Below, in pieces: positions 24,855 through 32,265 of a stretch of DNA of 64,000 nucleotides. The stretch is from DASQFQ01 sp963805525 (GTDB lineage Bacteria > Actinomycetota > Thermoleophilia > Solirubrobacterales > Solirubrobacteraceae). The notes below the pieces were generated by a model. The model searched no databases. It had not been told where the DNA came from and saw only the letters and a program-made list of their open reading frames with translations. The stretch's first letter is position 1. The number at the start of each line of letters is the position of its first letter. Where the stretch lies: NCBI GenBank assembly GCA_963805525.1, contig CAWDUT010000006.1, forward strand, positions 868,001-932,000. The letters are read 5' to 3'. Made by a program: the position numbers and the translations under genes.

Positions 24855-26621
24855 GTGAGCGCTGTGAAAGAGATGTCATCGGGCCGCGGCGTGCGGACCC
24901 GCCGGGCGGTCCCGCCCGTGCCGGGCTCGTCGGCGGTGCTGGTGGCGACCGCGGCGCTCGCCGATGGCCACCCCGCGGCGCTCCAGGAGTGGGAGGGCGA
25001 GACGCTGCTCGCGCGGCTCGCCGCCCAGTTCTCCAGCCTCGGCATCGCCCAGCTGCACGTGCTGACGCGGCCCGCCTGGGCCGACGCGGTGCGCGCCGCC
25101 GCCGACGGCGCCGAGCTGCACGCGGGCGAGTCGGCCGCTGACGACCTGCGCGCGATCGGCCGCATCGCCGAGGGGGCGGCGGGGCCGCTCGTCGTCGCGT
25201 ACGCCGACGTCGTCACCCAGCGCGAGGTACTGGCCGGCCTGCTCCAGGAGCCGCGGATCCGCACCGGCGTCCTCACCACCGGCGGCATGGTCGCGCGCCC
25301 CTACGGCTTCAAGACCCGCGCGCGGCGCGGGCGCATCGTCTCGGCCGGCTCGCCGTACCACACGGTACGCAAGCCGACCGGCACGTTCCTCGGCGTGCTC
25401 AAGGTGGCGCCGGCCGACCGCGTCGGCGTCGCGCCGCTCGCCCAGCGGCTGGCCGAGCTCGTCGACCCGCCGCCGGCGGAGTGGCAGGAGGAGTTCGTCT
25501 ACAAGACCGGCCACTGGCGGCGGATGCTCGCGCTGTTCTCGATGCCGCGCGAGCCCGGCGCGCCGGTGCCGCCGCGCGAGGCGCTCGACGCCGCCCCGCT
25601 CGCGCCCGAGGACGCCGCCGAGCTCGAGCGCCGGCGCGCGATCGCGCCGGACGACGTGACCGCGCTGCTGCTGGTCGGGCTCGTGCGCTCGGGCGCGCAC
25701 GTCACCGCCTCCCATCTGCGCTCGCTGTTCTGGGCCCGCCCCGGCTCGCCGGTCGCGCTCCAGCGCGCCGCCGACGACATCCTCGAGCACGACGAGGACC
25801 GCGAGCTGCTCAACTCGGCGGTCAAGGGCTCCGACGGGTTCTTCACCACGTTCTTCGTCTCGACGTACTCGCGCTACATCGCGCGCTGGGCGGCGCGGCG
25901 CGGGCTGACGCCGAACCAGGTGACGCTGTTCTCGATCGGGCTCGGCGTCGTCGCCGCCGCCCTCTTCGCCGACGCCGAGCGCTGGGCCATGGTCCTGGGC
26001 GCGGTGCTCGTCTACTTCGCGTTCGTGTTCGACTGCGTGGACGGCCAGCTCGCCCGCTACTCGCGGCAGTTCTCCAAGCTGGGCGCCTGGCTCGACTCGA
26101 TCTTCGACCGCTCGAAGGAGTACGTCGTGTTCGCGGGCCTGGCGATCGGCGCGAGCCGTACCGGCGACCCGGTGTGGCTGCTGGCCGGCTCGGCGCTGGC
26201 GCTGCAGACCACGCGCCACGCGATCGACTTCTCGTATCCCGCCGCTCAGCACCAGGCCATCGCCGAGGCGCCGCAGCCGCCGCTGGAGCACCCGTTCGAC
26301 GGCCCGCGGCCGGCGTCGCGGATGACCGAGCCGGTGGAGGCCGAGGAGATCGTGGATGAGGACGGCGAGGCGCCGCCGCCCGTGCCCGCGCGCCCGACGC
26401 TGAAGCAGCGCGCCGCGCGGCTGTGGCGAGCGACCGACCGCGGGCCCACGCGCTGGGTCAAGAAGATCATCCAGTTCCCGATCGGCGAGCGCTTCGCCGC
26501 GATCGCGATCACCGCCGCGTTCTTCGACGCGCGCACCGTCTTCATCGTCCTGCTCGCCTGGGGCGGCTTCGCGATGCTCTACGTCCTGGCCGGCCGCACG
26601 GCGCGGTCGCTGGTGTCATGA
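24855..26621 (+). CDS. Fusion: nucleotidyltransferase-like domain + CDP-alcohol phosphatidyltransferase
   Basis: A 588-residue protein with GTG start and TACCCT (24841-24846) eight bases upstream. Residues ~20-235 resemble a degenerate sugar-phosphate nucleotidyltransferase (SSAVLVATAALADGHPAALQ, LVVAYADVVTQREVLAG). Residues ~335-450 hold the CDP-alcohol transferase motif D-x2-D-G-x2-A-R-x8-G-x3-D-x3-D: DCVDGQLARYSRQFSKLGAWLDSIFD, with membrane helices around it. A second hydrophobic region is near the C terminus. The order nucleotidyltransferase then CDP-alcohol transferase is that of archaeal bifunctional IPCT-DIPPS enzymes, so it may both activate and transfer a polyol phosphate; the N-terminal domain lacks the usual G-x-G-x-R loop, so its activity is uncertain. 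Confidence 0.82.
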   Translation: MSAVKEMSSGRGVRTRRAVPPVPGSSAVLVATAALADGHPAALQEWEGETLLARLAAQFSSLGIAQLHVLTRPAWADAVRAAADGAELHAGESAADDLRAIGRIAEGAAGPLVVAYADVVTQREVLAGLLQEPRIRTGVLTTGGMVARPYGFKTRARRGRIVSAGSPYHTVRKPTGTFLGVLKVAPADRVGVAPLAQRLAELVDPPPAEWQEEFVYKTGHWRRMLALFSMPREPGAPVPPREALDAAPLAPEDAAELERRRAIAPDDVTALLLVGLVRSGAHVTASHLRSLFWARPGSPVALQRAADDILEHDEDRELLNSAVKGSDGFFTTFFVSTYSRYIARWAARRGLTPNQVTLFSIGLGVVAAALFADAERWAMVLGAVLVYFAFVFDCVDGQLARYSRQFSKLGAWLDSIFDRSKEYVVFAGLAIGASRTGDPVWLLAGSALALQTTRHAIDFSYPAAQHQAIAEAPQPPLEHPFDGPRPASRMTEPVEAEEIVDEDGEAPPPVPARPTLKQRAARLWRATDRGPTRWVKKIIQFPIGERFAAIAITAAFFDARTVFIVLLAWGGFAMLYVLAGRTARSLVS

Positions 26622-27280
26622 GCGCCACCGCGATCCCCTCCGCCGCGCCGGCGCCCGTCGACCGCGGCAGCGTGCTCGACGCGTACCGCGACGACGGCCC
26701 GCTCGCGACCGCGATCGGGCGAGCGCTCGGCCGCGGCATCCCGCTCCCGCCGATCGCGCTGCTGGTCGTCGCCGGGCTGCCGCTGCTGCTGGCGATCGTG
26801 ATCAAGGGCGACGGCGCCTCGGACGGCCTCGTGGCCGGCGTGGTGGCGTGGGCGGTGCTGTTCGGCGGGCTCGCCAGCGCGCGCACGCTGACCGACCGGC
26901 TGCGCTGGATGGTGCCGCCCGCGCTGCGCGCGATCGAGTACGCGGCGCTGCTCTGGATCGGCGCGGTGGCCGGCGGCGACGCCGAGCCCGCGGCGTTCGC
27001 GCTGCTGTGCGCGATCACCTATCACCACTACGAGAACGTCTACGGCTTCCGCCACCGCGGCGTGCGGCCGCCGGCCTGGGTGACCGCCGCCGGCCTGGGC
27101 TGGGACGGGCGGCTCGTGCTCGGCGCCGTGCTGCTCATCGCCGGCGCGCTGCCGGCGGCGTTCTACGTGCTGGCCGTGCTGCTGGCGGCGCTGTTCGTGA
27201 CGGAGACGGTCGCCGAGTGGAGGCGCTTCCGGCTCGGGCAGGCGCCGGTCTACGACGACGAGGAGGATGAGGCCGACTGA
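26618..27280 (+). CDS. DUF5941-like membrane protein
   Basis: A 220-residue protein with about five hydrophobic segments (LPPIALLVVAGLPLLLAIVI, GLVAGVVAWAVLFGGLAS, YAALLWIGAVAGG, LVLGAVLLIAGALPAAFYVLAVLLAALFV) and conserved AITYHHYENVYGFRHRG in a loop. It starts in an ATGA overlap with the upstream fusion gene, so the two are co-translated. I link it to DUF5941, a domain found next to CDP-alcohol transferases in actinobacteria; biochemical role unknown, probably a membrane partner of the transferase. Confidence 0.75.
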   Translation: MSATAIPSAAPAPVDRGSVLDAYRDDGPLATAIGRALGRGIPLPPIALLVVAGLPLLLAIVIKGDGASDGLVAGVVAWAVLFGGLASARTLTDRLRWMVPPALRAIEYAALLWIGAVAGGDAEPAAFALLCAITYHHYENVYGFRHRGVRPPAWVTAAGLGWDGRLVLGAVLLIAGALPAAFYVLAVLLAALFVTETVAEWRRFRLGQAPVYDDEEDEAD

Positions 27281-27285
27281 TCGGC

Positions 27286-28011
27286 ATGGTGCTGGCGGCG
27301 GGGGCCGGGCGAAGGCTCGAGTCGCTGACGGAGGACCTCCCCAAGACGCTGCTGCCGGTCGACGGCGACCGCACGATCCTCGACATCGCGCTCGGCAACC
27401 TCCGCCGCGCGGGGATGGAGACGGTGGTGGTGGTCACCGGCTACGCGGCCGACCGGATCGAGGAGCGCCGCGAGGCGCTCGAGCAGCGTCACGAGGTGTC
27501 CATCGAGACCGTCTTCAACCCGAAGGCGGAGGAGTGGAACAACTGCTACTCGCTGTGGAGCGCGCGCGAGCACTTCGCGCGCGGCGTGCTGCTGTGCAAC
27601 GGCGACACCGTGCACCCGCCCGAGATCGAGGAGCGGCTGCTGGCCGGCCGCGGCCACGCGGAGGTCGTGCTCGCGCTCGACGACGCCAAGATGCTCGGCG
27701 AGGAGGAGATGAAGGTCCTCCTGAACGGCGACCGGCTGCTGCGCGGGATCAACAAGGCACACGACCCGGCCGAGGCGGCCGGCGAGTACATCGGGCTGAC
27801 GCTGATCGAGCCGGAGGCCTCCGAGAAGCTGGCCGAGGCGCTGCAGGCGACCTGGGAGCGCGACCCCCAGCTCTACTACGAGGACGGCTTCCAGGAGTAC
27901 GCCGACCGCGGCGGCCGCGTCGGGGTCGCGTCGGTGGGCGGGCTCGAGTGGGTCGAGGTCGACGACCAGCGCGACCTGGACAAGGCGCGGGAGGTGGCGT
28001 GGCGCTGCTGA
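27286..28011 (+). CDS. Phosphocholine/polyol-phosphate cytidylyltransferase-like nucleotidyltransferase
   Basis: A 241-residue NTP_transferase: MVLAAGAGRRLESLTEDLPKTLLPVDGD contains the G-x-G-x-R…P-K signature (residues 5-21) in full, NPKAEEWNNCYSLWSA resembles LicC-type enzymes, and LCNGDTVHPP carries the metal Asp (~106). It transfers CMP (or another NMP) to an alcohol phosphate or sugar phosphate. Flanked by G1P dehydrogenase and CDP-alcohol transferases, CTP:glycerol-1-phosphate or similar polyol phosphate is a sensible guess. It begins five bases after the upstream stop; a CTG three codons earlier in the frame is a possible alternative start. Confidence 0.87.
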   Translation: MVLAAGAGRRLESLTEDLPKTLLPVDGDRTILDIALGNLRRAGMETVVVVTGYAADRIEERREALEQRHEVSIETVFNPKAEEWNNCYSLWSAREHFARGVLLCNGDTVHPPEIEERLLAGRGHAEVVLALDDAKMLGEEEMKVLLNGDRLLRGINKAHDPAEAAGEYIGLTLIEPEASEKLAEALQATWERDPQLYYEDGFQEYADRGGRVGVASVGGLEWVEVDDQRDLDKAREVAWRC

Positions 28012-29057
28012 GCCGGATGGTCGGGGCGCCCCTGACCATCGACATCGGCCCCGGCGCGGTCGCCGGGCTCGCGCCGCTGCTCGCCGACCGCCGCATCTCC
28101 AGCGGCGGCCATGTGGCGATCGCGGTCGGGCCAGGGCAGGGCGAGGAGATCGCCGAGGTGCTGCGGCCGCAGCTCGCCAACGCCGACATCTGGATGGTCG
28201 AGGGCGGCACCGTCGAGGCCGCCACCGAGCTGCGCGGGCGCCTGCGCTCTGGCTTCTTCGACGCCGTGGTGGGGATCGGCGGGGGCAAGACGCTCGACAC
28301 CGCCAAGCACGCCGCCGCGCTCTCCGGGCTGCCGATGGTGGCCGTCGCCACGTCGCTCGCCCACGACGGGATCGCCTCGCCCGTGTCGTCGCTGGAGGAG
28401 GGCGGGCGCAAGGCCAGCTTTGGCGTGCAGATGCCGATCGCGGTGGTGATCGACCTCGACTACGTGCGCGCCAGCGACCCCTCGATGCGGCGCTCCGGGA
28501 TCGGCGACGTGGTCTCCAACCTCGGCGCGATCGCCGACTGGTGGCTGGCCGCGCGCGAGCGCGGCGAGCCGGTCGACGGCCTCGCGGTGACGTTCGCCCG
28601 CACCGCCGCCACCTCCGTTCTCCACCGCGAGGACGGGATCGACGACGACGACTTCCTGATCGCGCTGGCCGAGGCGCTCGTGCTCTCCGGTCTGGCGATG
28701 GTCGCCGCGGGCTCCTCGCGCCCCTGCTCGGGCGCCGACCACGAGATCCTCCACGCGATCGACCACCTGTACCCCGGCACCGCGCAGCACGGTGAGCTGG
28801 CGGGCGTCGGCAGCCTGTTCACATCCTGGCTGCGGGGCGACGACAAGATGGCGCGCGACATCGACGCATGCCTGACGCGCCATGAGCTCCCCCGCACCCC
28901 CGCCGACCTCGGCCTCTCGCTCGAGCAGTTCACCGCCGCGGTGGTCGACGCGCCGGCGACGCGGCCCGACCGCTACACGATCCTGGAGCACCTCGACCTC
29001 TCGGAGGGGGAGGTGGGGGACCGCGTCCGCGCGTACGCAGAGGCCTTCGGTCGCTGA
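27999..29057 (+). CDS. sn-Glycerol-1-phosphate dehydrogenase (AraM/EgsA-like)
   Basis: A ~352-residue iron/zinc alcohol dehydrogenase-fold protein. NAD(P) loop GIGGGKTLDTAKHAA (~85-100), the G1PDH hallmark TSLAHDGIASPVSS (~115-128) and the metal ligands in SGADHEILHAIDHLYPGTAQHGE (D and two His, ~245-270) are all present. The family reduces dihydroxyacetone phosphate to sn-glycerol-1-phosphate, used for archaeal lipids and, as AraM, in some bacteria. The GTG at 27999 is preferred because GGGAGG (27989-27994) precedes it by five bases; the ATG at 28017 is the alternative. It overlaps the upstream gene by 13 bases and feeds the CDP-alcohol enzymes beside it. Confidence 0.9.
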   Translation: MALLSRMVGAPLTIDIGPGAVAGLAPLLADRRISSGGHVAIAVGPGQGEEIAEVLRPQLANADIWMVEGGTVEAATELRGRLRSGFFDAVVGIGGGKTLDTAKHAAALSGLPMVAVATSLAHDGIASPVSSLEEGGRKASFGVQMPIAVVIDLDYVRASDPSMRRSGIGDVVSNLGAIADWWLAARERGEPVDGLAVTFARTAATSVLHREDGIDDDDFLIALAEALVLSGLAMVAAGSSRPCSGADHEILHAIDHLYPGTAQHGELAGVGSLFTSWLRGDDKMARDIDACLTRHELPRTPADLGLSLEQFTAAVVDAPATRPDRYTILEHLDLSEGEVGDRVRAYAEAFGR

Positions 29058-29058
29058 G

Positions 29059-29811
29059 CTGCGCGCCGTCTCGCAGCCGGCGCGGATCTTCGAGCGCAAC
29101 TCGGGCGAGCACTGGGCGGGCAAGCTCTACGTCCGCCGCTACTCGATCTACCTGACGCGGCTGGTGCTGCCCACGCGCGTGACCCCGAACGCGCTGACGT
29201 GGGGCATGATCGTGGCCGGCGTGCTGGCCGCGGGGGCGCTGACCGTGCCCGGGCTGTGGGGCGCGATCGCGGCCTTCCTGCTGATCCAGTGCCAGATCCT
29301 GCTCGACTGCTCCGACGGCGAGCTCGCGCGCTGGCGGAAGCAATCGTCGGTCGCGGGGGTCTACCTCGACCGCTTCGCGCACTACTTCACCGAGTCGCTG
29401 CTGCCGATCGCGCTGGGCATCCGCGCCGACGGCGGCTGGGACTCGATCGGCGGTTACACGACCCTCGGGTGCGTGGCGGCGGTGCTGGCCCTGCTGGTGC
29501 GGGTGGAGACGGCGCTGGTGATCGTCGCGCGCGCGGAGGCCGGGCTGCCGGTCGCGGAGGACACCGCGGCGGTGGCGGCGCCGCGCGCCTCCGGGCTCGC
29601 GCGGGTGCGGCGGATGGTCGCGTTCTTCCCGTTCTTCCGCGCCTTCGTGGCGATCGAGGCGACGATCCTGGCGCTGCTGGCGGCGATCGCCGACTCGTTC
29701 GTCGCCGGCGTCCCGTTCACCCGCGGCCTCGTGATCGTCCTGGTCCCGATCGCGGCCATCACCGTCGTGGGGCATCTTGCGGCGATCCTCAGCTCGAGCC
29801 GCCTGCGGTGA
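29059..29811 (+). CDS. CDP-alcohol phosphatidyltransferase family protein; start codon unclear
   Basis: About 250 residues with five to six membrane helices and the complete motif DCSDGELARWRKQSSVAGVYLDRFAHYF (D-x2-D-G-x2-A-R-x8-G-x3-D-x3-D, ~75-100). It joins a CDP-activated alcohol to an alcohol acceptor in the membrane. The recognisable protein begins VAELRAVSQPARIFERNSGE, at about 29050, but that frame has no ATG, GTG or TTG between 28882 and the conserved region; the first possible start is CTG at 29059, two bases after the G1P dehydrogenase stop. A start at ATG 28882 would need a 176-base overlap. A non-standard start or translational coupling is likely. Hairpin element copy 2 begins ten bases after its stop. 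Confidence 0.85.
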   Translation: MRAVSQPARIFERNSGEHWAGKLYVRRYSIYLTRLVLPTRVTPNALTWGMIVAGVLAAGALTVPGLWGAIAAFLLIQCQILLDCSDGELARWRKQSSVAGVYLDRFAHYFTESLLPIALGIRADGGWDSIGGYTTLGCVAAVLALLVRVETALVIVARAEAGLPVAEDTAAVAAPRASGLARVRRMVAFFPFFRAFVAIEATILALLAAIADSFVAGVPFTRGLVIVLVPIAAITVVGHLAAILSSSRLR

Positions 29812-29820
29812 GACCCTTCC

Positions 29821-29988
29821 AGATGGTCGATTGCGCGGCCGCCGTGCCTGGATGTGCGTGGCCCGTGGATGCAGGGGCGTGCACGCCGAAGGGGGATCGT
29901 GGCAGCGCCACCTCCCCCTTCCGGCGGGTGCGGCCCTGCGCCGCGGGACGCGTGCAGACTGGTGCGGGGGTCGTGGAATCGATCATCT
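29821..29988 (+). repeat. Copy 2 of the ~170-bp long-hairpin element
   Basis: Arms AGATGGTCGATT… (from 29821) and …AATCGATCATCT (to 29988) pair almost end to end, 83 and 82 nt long, around an AGC loop. The 110-bp core (29850-29959) matches copy 1 (8804-8913, reverse complement) with one difference, while the outer stem differs from copy 1 but stays paired (compensatory changes). It starts ten bases after the CDP-alcohol transferase stop and ends where TAGCCT (29988-29993), the −10 box of the ABC permease gene, begins. Read as plus-strand RNA, the arm differences are G-U pairs. A terminator/3′ UTR role or a mobile palindrome are both possible. Confidence 0.85.
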
Positions 29989-30003
29989 AGCCTGAGTGCG
30001 CCG

Positions 30004-30879
30004 ATGAGCACCCCTACCGCGTCCAGGTCGCACCGCCGTGAAGACGAGTTCACGGGCGAGCGTCACGTCTTCGTGCCCCACAACGTGGGGCTGCCGCCGC
30101 TGCACTCCTACGTGCACGAGGTTTGGCGGCGGCGCGAGTTCGCCTACGAGCTCGCCCGCACGAAGCTGCGCGAGCAGAACTTCGACACGGTCTTCGGGCA
30201 GCTGTGGCTGGTGCTCAACCCACTGCTGATGGCGCTCGTCTACTTCCTGCTGGTCGACATCATCCGCGCCGGCGGGCACCGCCACCCGGACTTCTTCGCG
30301 CACCTGGTCGCGGGCATCTTCGTCTTCCAGATCATCCAGAACGCGATGACGGTCGGCGTGCGGTCGGTGACCAAGGGCGGCCGGCTGATCCTCAACTCGG
30401 CCTTCCCGCGCGCGCTGCTGCCGCTGTCGGCCGTGATCACGGCGTTCATGCGCTTCATACCGACGATCATCGTTTACATCCCGATCCACATCGCGTCGGG
30501 GCTGCCGGTCAACCAGAACACGCTATGGGTGATCCCGATCCTGGCGCTGATCCTGTTCATGGCGTGCGGCCTCGCGATGCTGGTCGCCGCCGCGCAGGTG
30601 TACTTCCGCGACCTCTCCAACTTCCTGCCCTACATGCTGCGGATCTGGCTCTACATCTCGCCGGTCCTCTACTTCGCCGCGAACGTGCCGCACGGCTACA
30701 CGTGGCTGCTCAAGGTCAACCCGCTCGCGGGGCTGCTGACGGCGTGGAGCGACGCGCTGTTCGGGATCCGGCCCGACGCGAGCTCGGTGGCGCTGGGGCT
30801 CGCCTGGGGTCTGGGCATCTTCCTCTTCGCCGGCCTGTTCTTCCTCTCCCGGGAGCGTGAGTTCGCTGTCCGTCTCTGA
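30004..30879 (+). CDS. ABC-2 type polysaccharide export permease (Wzm/TagG-like)
   Basis: A 291-residue permease with six membrane helices (~65-280). The cytoplasmic N terminus carries the typical YELARTKLREQNFDTVFGQLWLVLNPLLMALVYFLL region and the end has NPLAGLLTAWSDALFG, both standard for Wzm/TagG/KpsM. It flips a lipid-linked polymer across the membrane together with the ATPase encoded next. ATG 30004 with TAGCCT ten bases upstream is chosen; the frame is open further upstream through the hairpin element but that is not coding. It overlaps the ATPase gene by 23 bases. Confidence 0.94.
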   Translation: MSTPTASRSHRREDEFTGERHVFVPHNVGLPPLHSYVHEVWRRREFAYELARTKLREQNFDTVFGQLWLVLNPLLMALVYFLLVDIIRAGGHRHPDFFAHLVAGIFVFQIIQNAMTVGVRSVTKGGRLILNSAFPRALLPLSAVITAFMRFIPTIIVYIPIHIASGLPVNQNTLWVIPILALILFMACGLAMLVAAAQVYFRDLSNFLPYMLRIWLYISPVLYFAANVPHGYTWLLKVNPLAGLLTAWSDALFGIRPDASSVALGLAWGLGIFLFAGLFFLSREREFAVRL

Positions 30880-31645
30880 GCGCACCGCGATCTCGGTCGA
30901 GGACGTCTCGGTCACCTACCGCACGAGCCTCGAGAAGGCGCCGACGCTGCGCTCGACGGTGACCCGGCTGGGCCGCCGCGAGAAGATCGTGCGCGAGATC
31001 GAGGCCGTGCGCAACGTCAGCTTCGACGTCCCCCACGGCGAGGTGCTCGGCATCGTCGGCGCCAACGGCGCGGGCAAGTCGACGCTGGTGCGGACGATCG
31101 CGGGCATCCTGCCGCCGAGCGAGGGGCGGGTCGAGATCCACGGGCGCGTGAGCACGCTGCTCGCTCTGGGCGTCGGCTTCAACAAGAAGCTGTCGGGGCG
31201 CGACAACGTCGTGCTCGGCGGCCTGGCGGCAGGGCTCAAGCGCGGCCAGTTGGCGGAGAAGTACGACGACATCGTCGCCTTCGCCGAGCTCGAGGACTTC
31301 ATGGACATGCCGATGCGGACCTACTCGTCCGGCATGTACGGGCGGCTCGCGTTCGCGGTCGCCGTAATGATGGAGCCGGACATCCTCCTGATCGACGAGG
31401 CGCTGTCGGTCGGCGACGCGAAGTTCCGCCGCAAGTGCGCGCGCAAGATGCGCGAGCTGTGCTCGGAGGACCGCACGGTCGTGCTCGTCTCGCACGCGCT
31501 CGGGACGATCCAGGAGCTCGCCGATCACGCGATCTGGATGGACAAGGGCCAGATGCGGATGTGGGACGACCCCGACACCGTGGTCAACGCCTACACGGAG
31601 TTCCTCGAGGTCGGGCAGGACGCCGTCGCGATGGAGGACATCTAG
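30857..31645 (+). CDS. ABC polysaccharide exporter ATP-binding protein (Wzt/TagH-like)
   Basis: A 262-residue ATPase: Walker A GANGAGKST (~74-82), signature YSSGMYGRLAFAVA (~155-168, a Wzt-type replacement of LSGGQ), Walker B ILLIDEAL (~177-184), His switch SHALGTI (~215). The N-terminal ISVEDVSVTYRTSLEKAPTLRSTVTR extension is characteristic of the TagH/Wzt group. There is no long C-terminal carbohydrate-binding domain, so recognition of the non-reducing end is not expected, as in TagH-type exporters of teichoic acids. GTG start inside the permease gene shows coupled translation. Confidence 0.95.
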   Translation: MSSLSVSERTAISVEDVSVTYRTSLEKAPTLRSTVTRLGRREKIVREIEAVRNVSFDVPHGEVLGIVGANGAGKSTLVRTIAGILPPSEGRVEIHGRVSTLLALGVGFNKKLSGRDNVVLGGLAAGLKRGQLAEKYDDIVAFAELEDFMDMPMRTYSSGMYGRLAFAVAVMMEPDILLIDEALSVGDAKFRRKCARKMRELCSEDRTVVLVSHALGTIQELADHAIWMDKGQMRMWDDPDTVVNAYTEFLEVGQDAVAMEDI

Positions 31646-31662
31646 CGGTCTGGGTTGCTGAC

Positions 31663-31728
31663 GGCCGAGGGATCGGCCTGGGTGGCCGGCGGGTCCTGTC
31701 AGGAAATGGAACCCGCCGTCGACTTTTT
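31663..31728 (+). terminator. Tandem hairpins and T-run ending the exporter operon
   Basis: GGCCGA-GGGA-TCGGCC (31663-31678) is followed by GGCGGGT…ACCCGCC (31688-31694 with 31711-31717) and a TTTTT run (31724-31728). This is the one terminator in the window with a classical T-tract. The rest of the gap, 31729-31885, shows nothing else. Confidence 0.7.
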
Positions 31729-31885
31729 CTCCACGCCATGGCGCTGCGCTGTGCCGTTCAGGGGCCGAACAAAGCTCGCCGGCCCGAAGCGCCCTTTCCT
31801 GCCACCCACCGGAGGATCGTTAGAGCTCAGGGATGAGGCGTCGCGCGGACAGCGCTCGCTGGTCTCAGCGTGGCCTTGCCAAACG

Positions 31886-31903
31886 CGTAACATGGTGGTT
31901 ACG
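31886..31903. promoter_or_regulatory. ArsR operator candidate: CGTAAC-N6-GTTACG
   Basis: A perfect 6-6-6 palindrome ending eight bases before the GTG of the ArsR gene at 31912 and overlapping TACGCT (31900-31905), its likely −10 box. Autoregulation is expected. Confidence 0.65.
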
Positions 31904-31911
31904 CTTTCCTG

Positions 31912-32265
31912 GTGGACGAGCTAGCGGCGGCGATCGCCGACCCGGTGCGGCGGGACATCCTGGTGATGCTGCGCCATCAGCGCCTCGCCGCAGGGCAGAT
32001 CGCCGATCGGTTCGCGATCAGCCGGCCCGCCGTCAGCCGGCATCTGCGGGTGCTGCGGGAAAGCGGCCTGGTCCACCAGAGCCTCGTCGGCCGTCAGCGC
32101 TTCTACGAGCTGGACGCTTCGCGGCTCGCCGGCCTGATCGAGTGGCTGGACCAGTTCACGCTGGCCGCCGGCTGGGAGCGGCGCCTCGACGCACTGGCGA
32201 CCGAGGTCTATCGGGCCCGGCGCGAGCGCCGCACGGAAGATCAACGACAGGAGAACGCGGGATGA
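31912..32265 (+). CDS. ArsR-family transcriptional regulator (second pair)
   Basis: A 117-residue winged-helix protein (VDELAAAIADPVRRDILVMLRHQ… with HTH RLAAGQIADRFAISRPAVSRHLRVLRESGLV, ~25-55). There are no metal-binding cysteines. GTG start, six bases after TACGCT, so the mRNA should be leaderless and the palindrome at 31886-31903 would block it. Its ATGA overlap with the next gene gives an ArsR-SRPBCC operon, the second in this window. It is not closely similar to the ArsR at 14406-14723 outside the HTH. Confidence 0.9.
   Translation: MDELAAAIADPVRRDILVMLRHQRLAAGQIADRFAISRPAVSRHLRVLRESGLVHQSLVGRQRFYELDASRLAGLIEWLDQFTLAAGWERRLDALATEVYRARRERRTEDQRQENAG

Noticed and set aside
10731..31903. 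One regulator acting at both GTTAC/GTAAC palindromes (10731-10746 and 31886-31903)
   Set aside because: The half-site is shared but spacing (4 versus 6) and the adjacent regulator families (TetR versus ArsR) differ, so this is probably coincidence.
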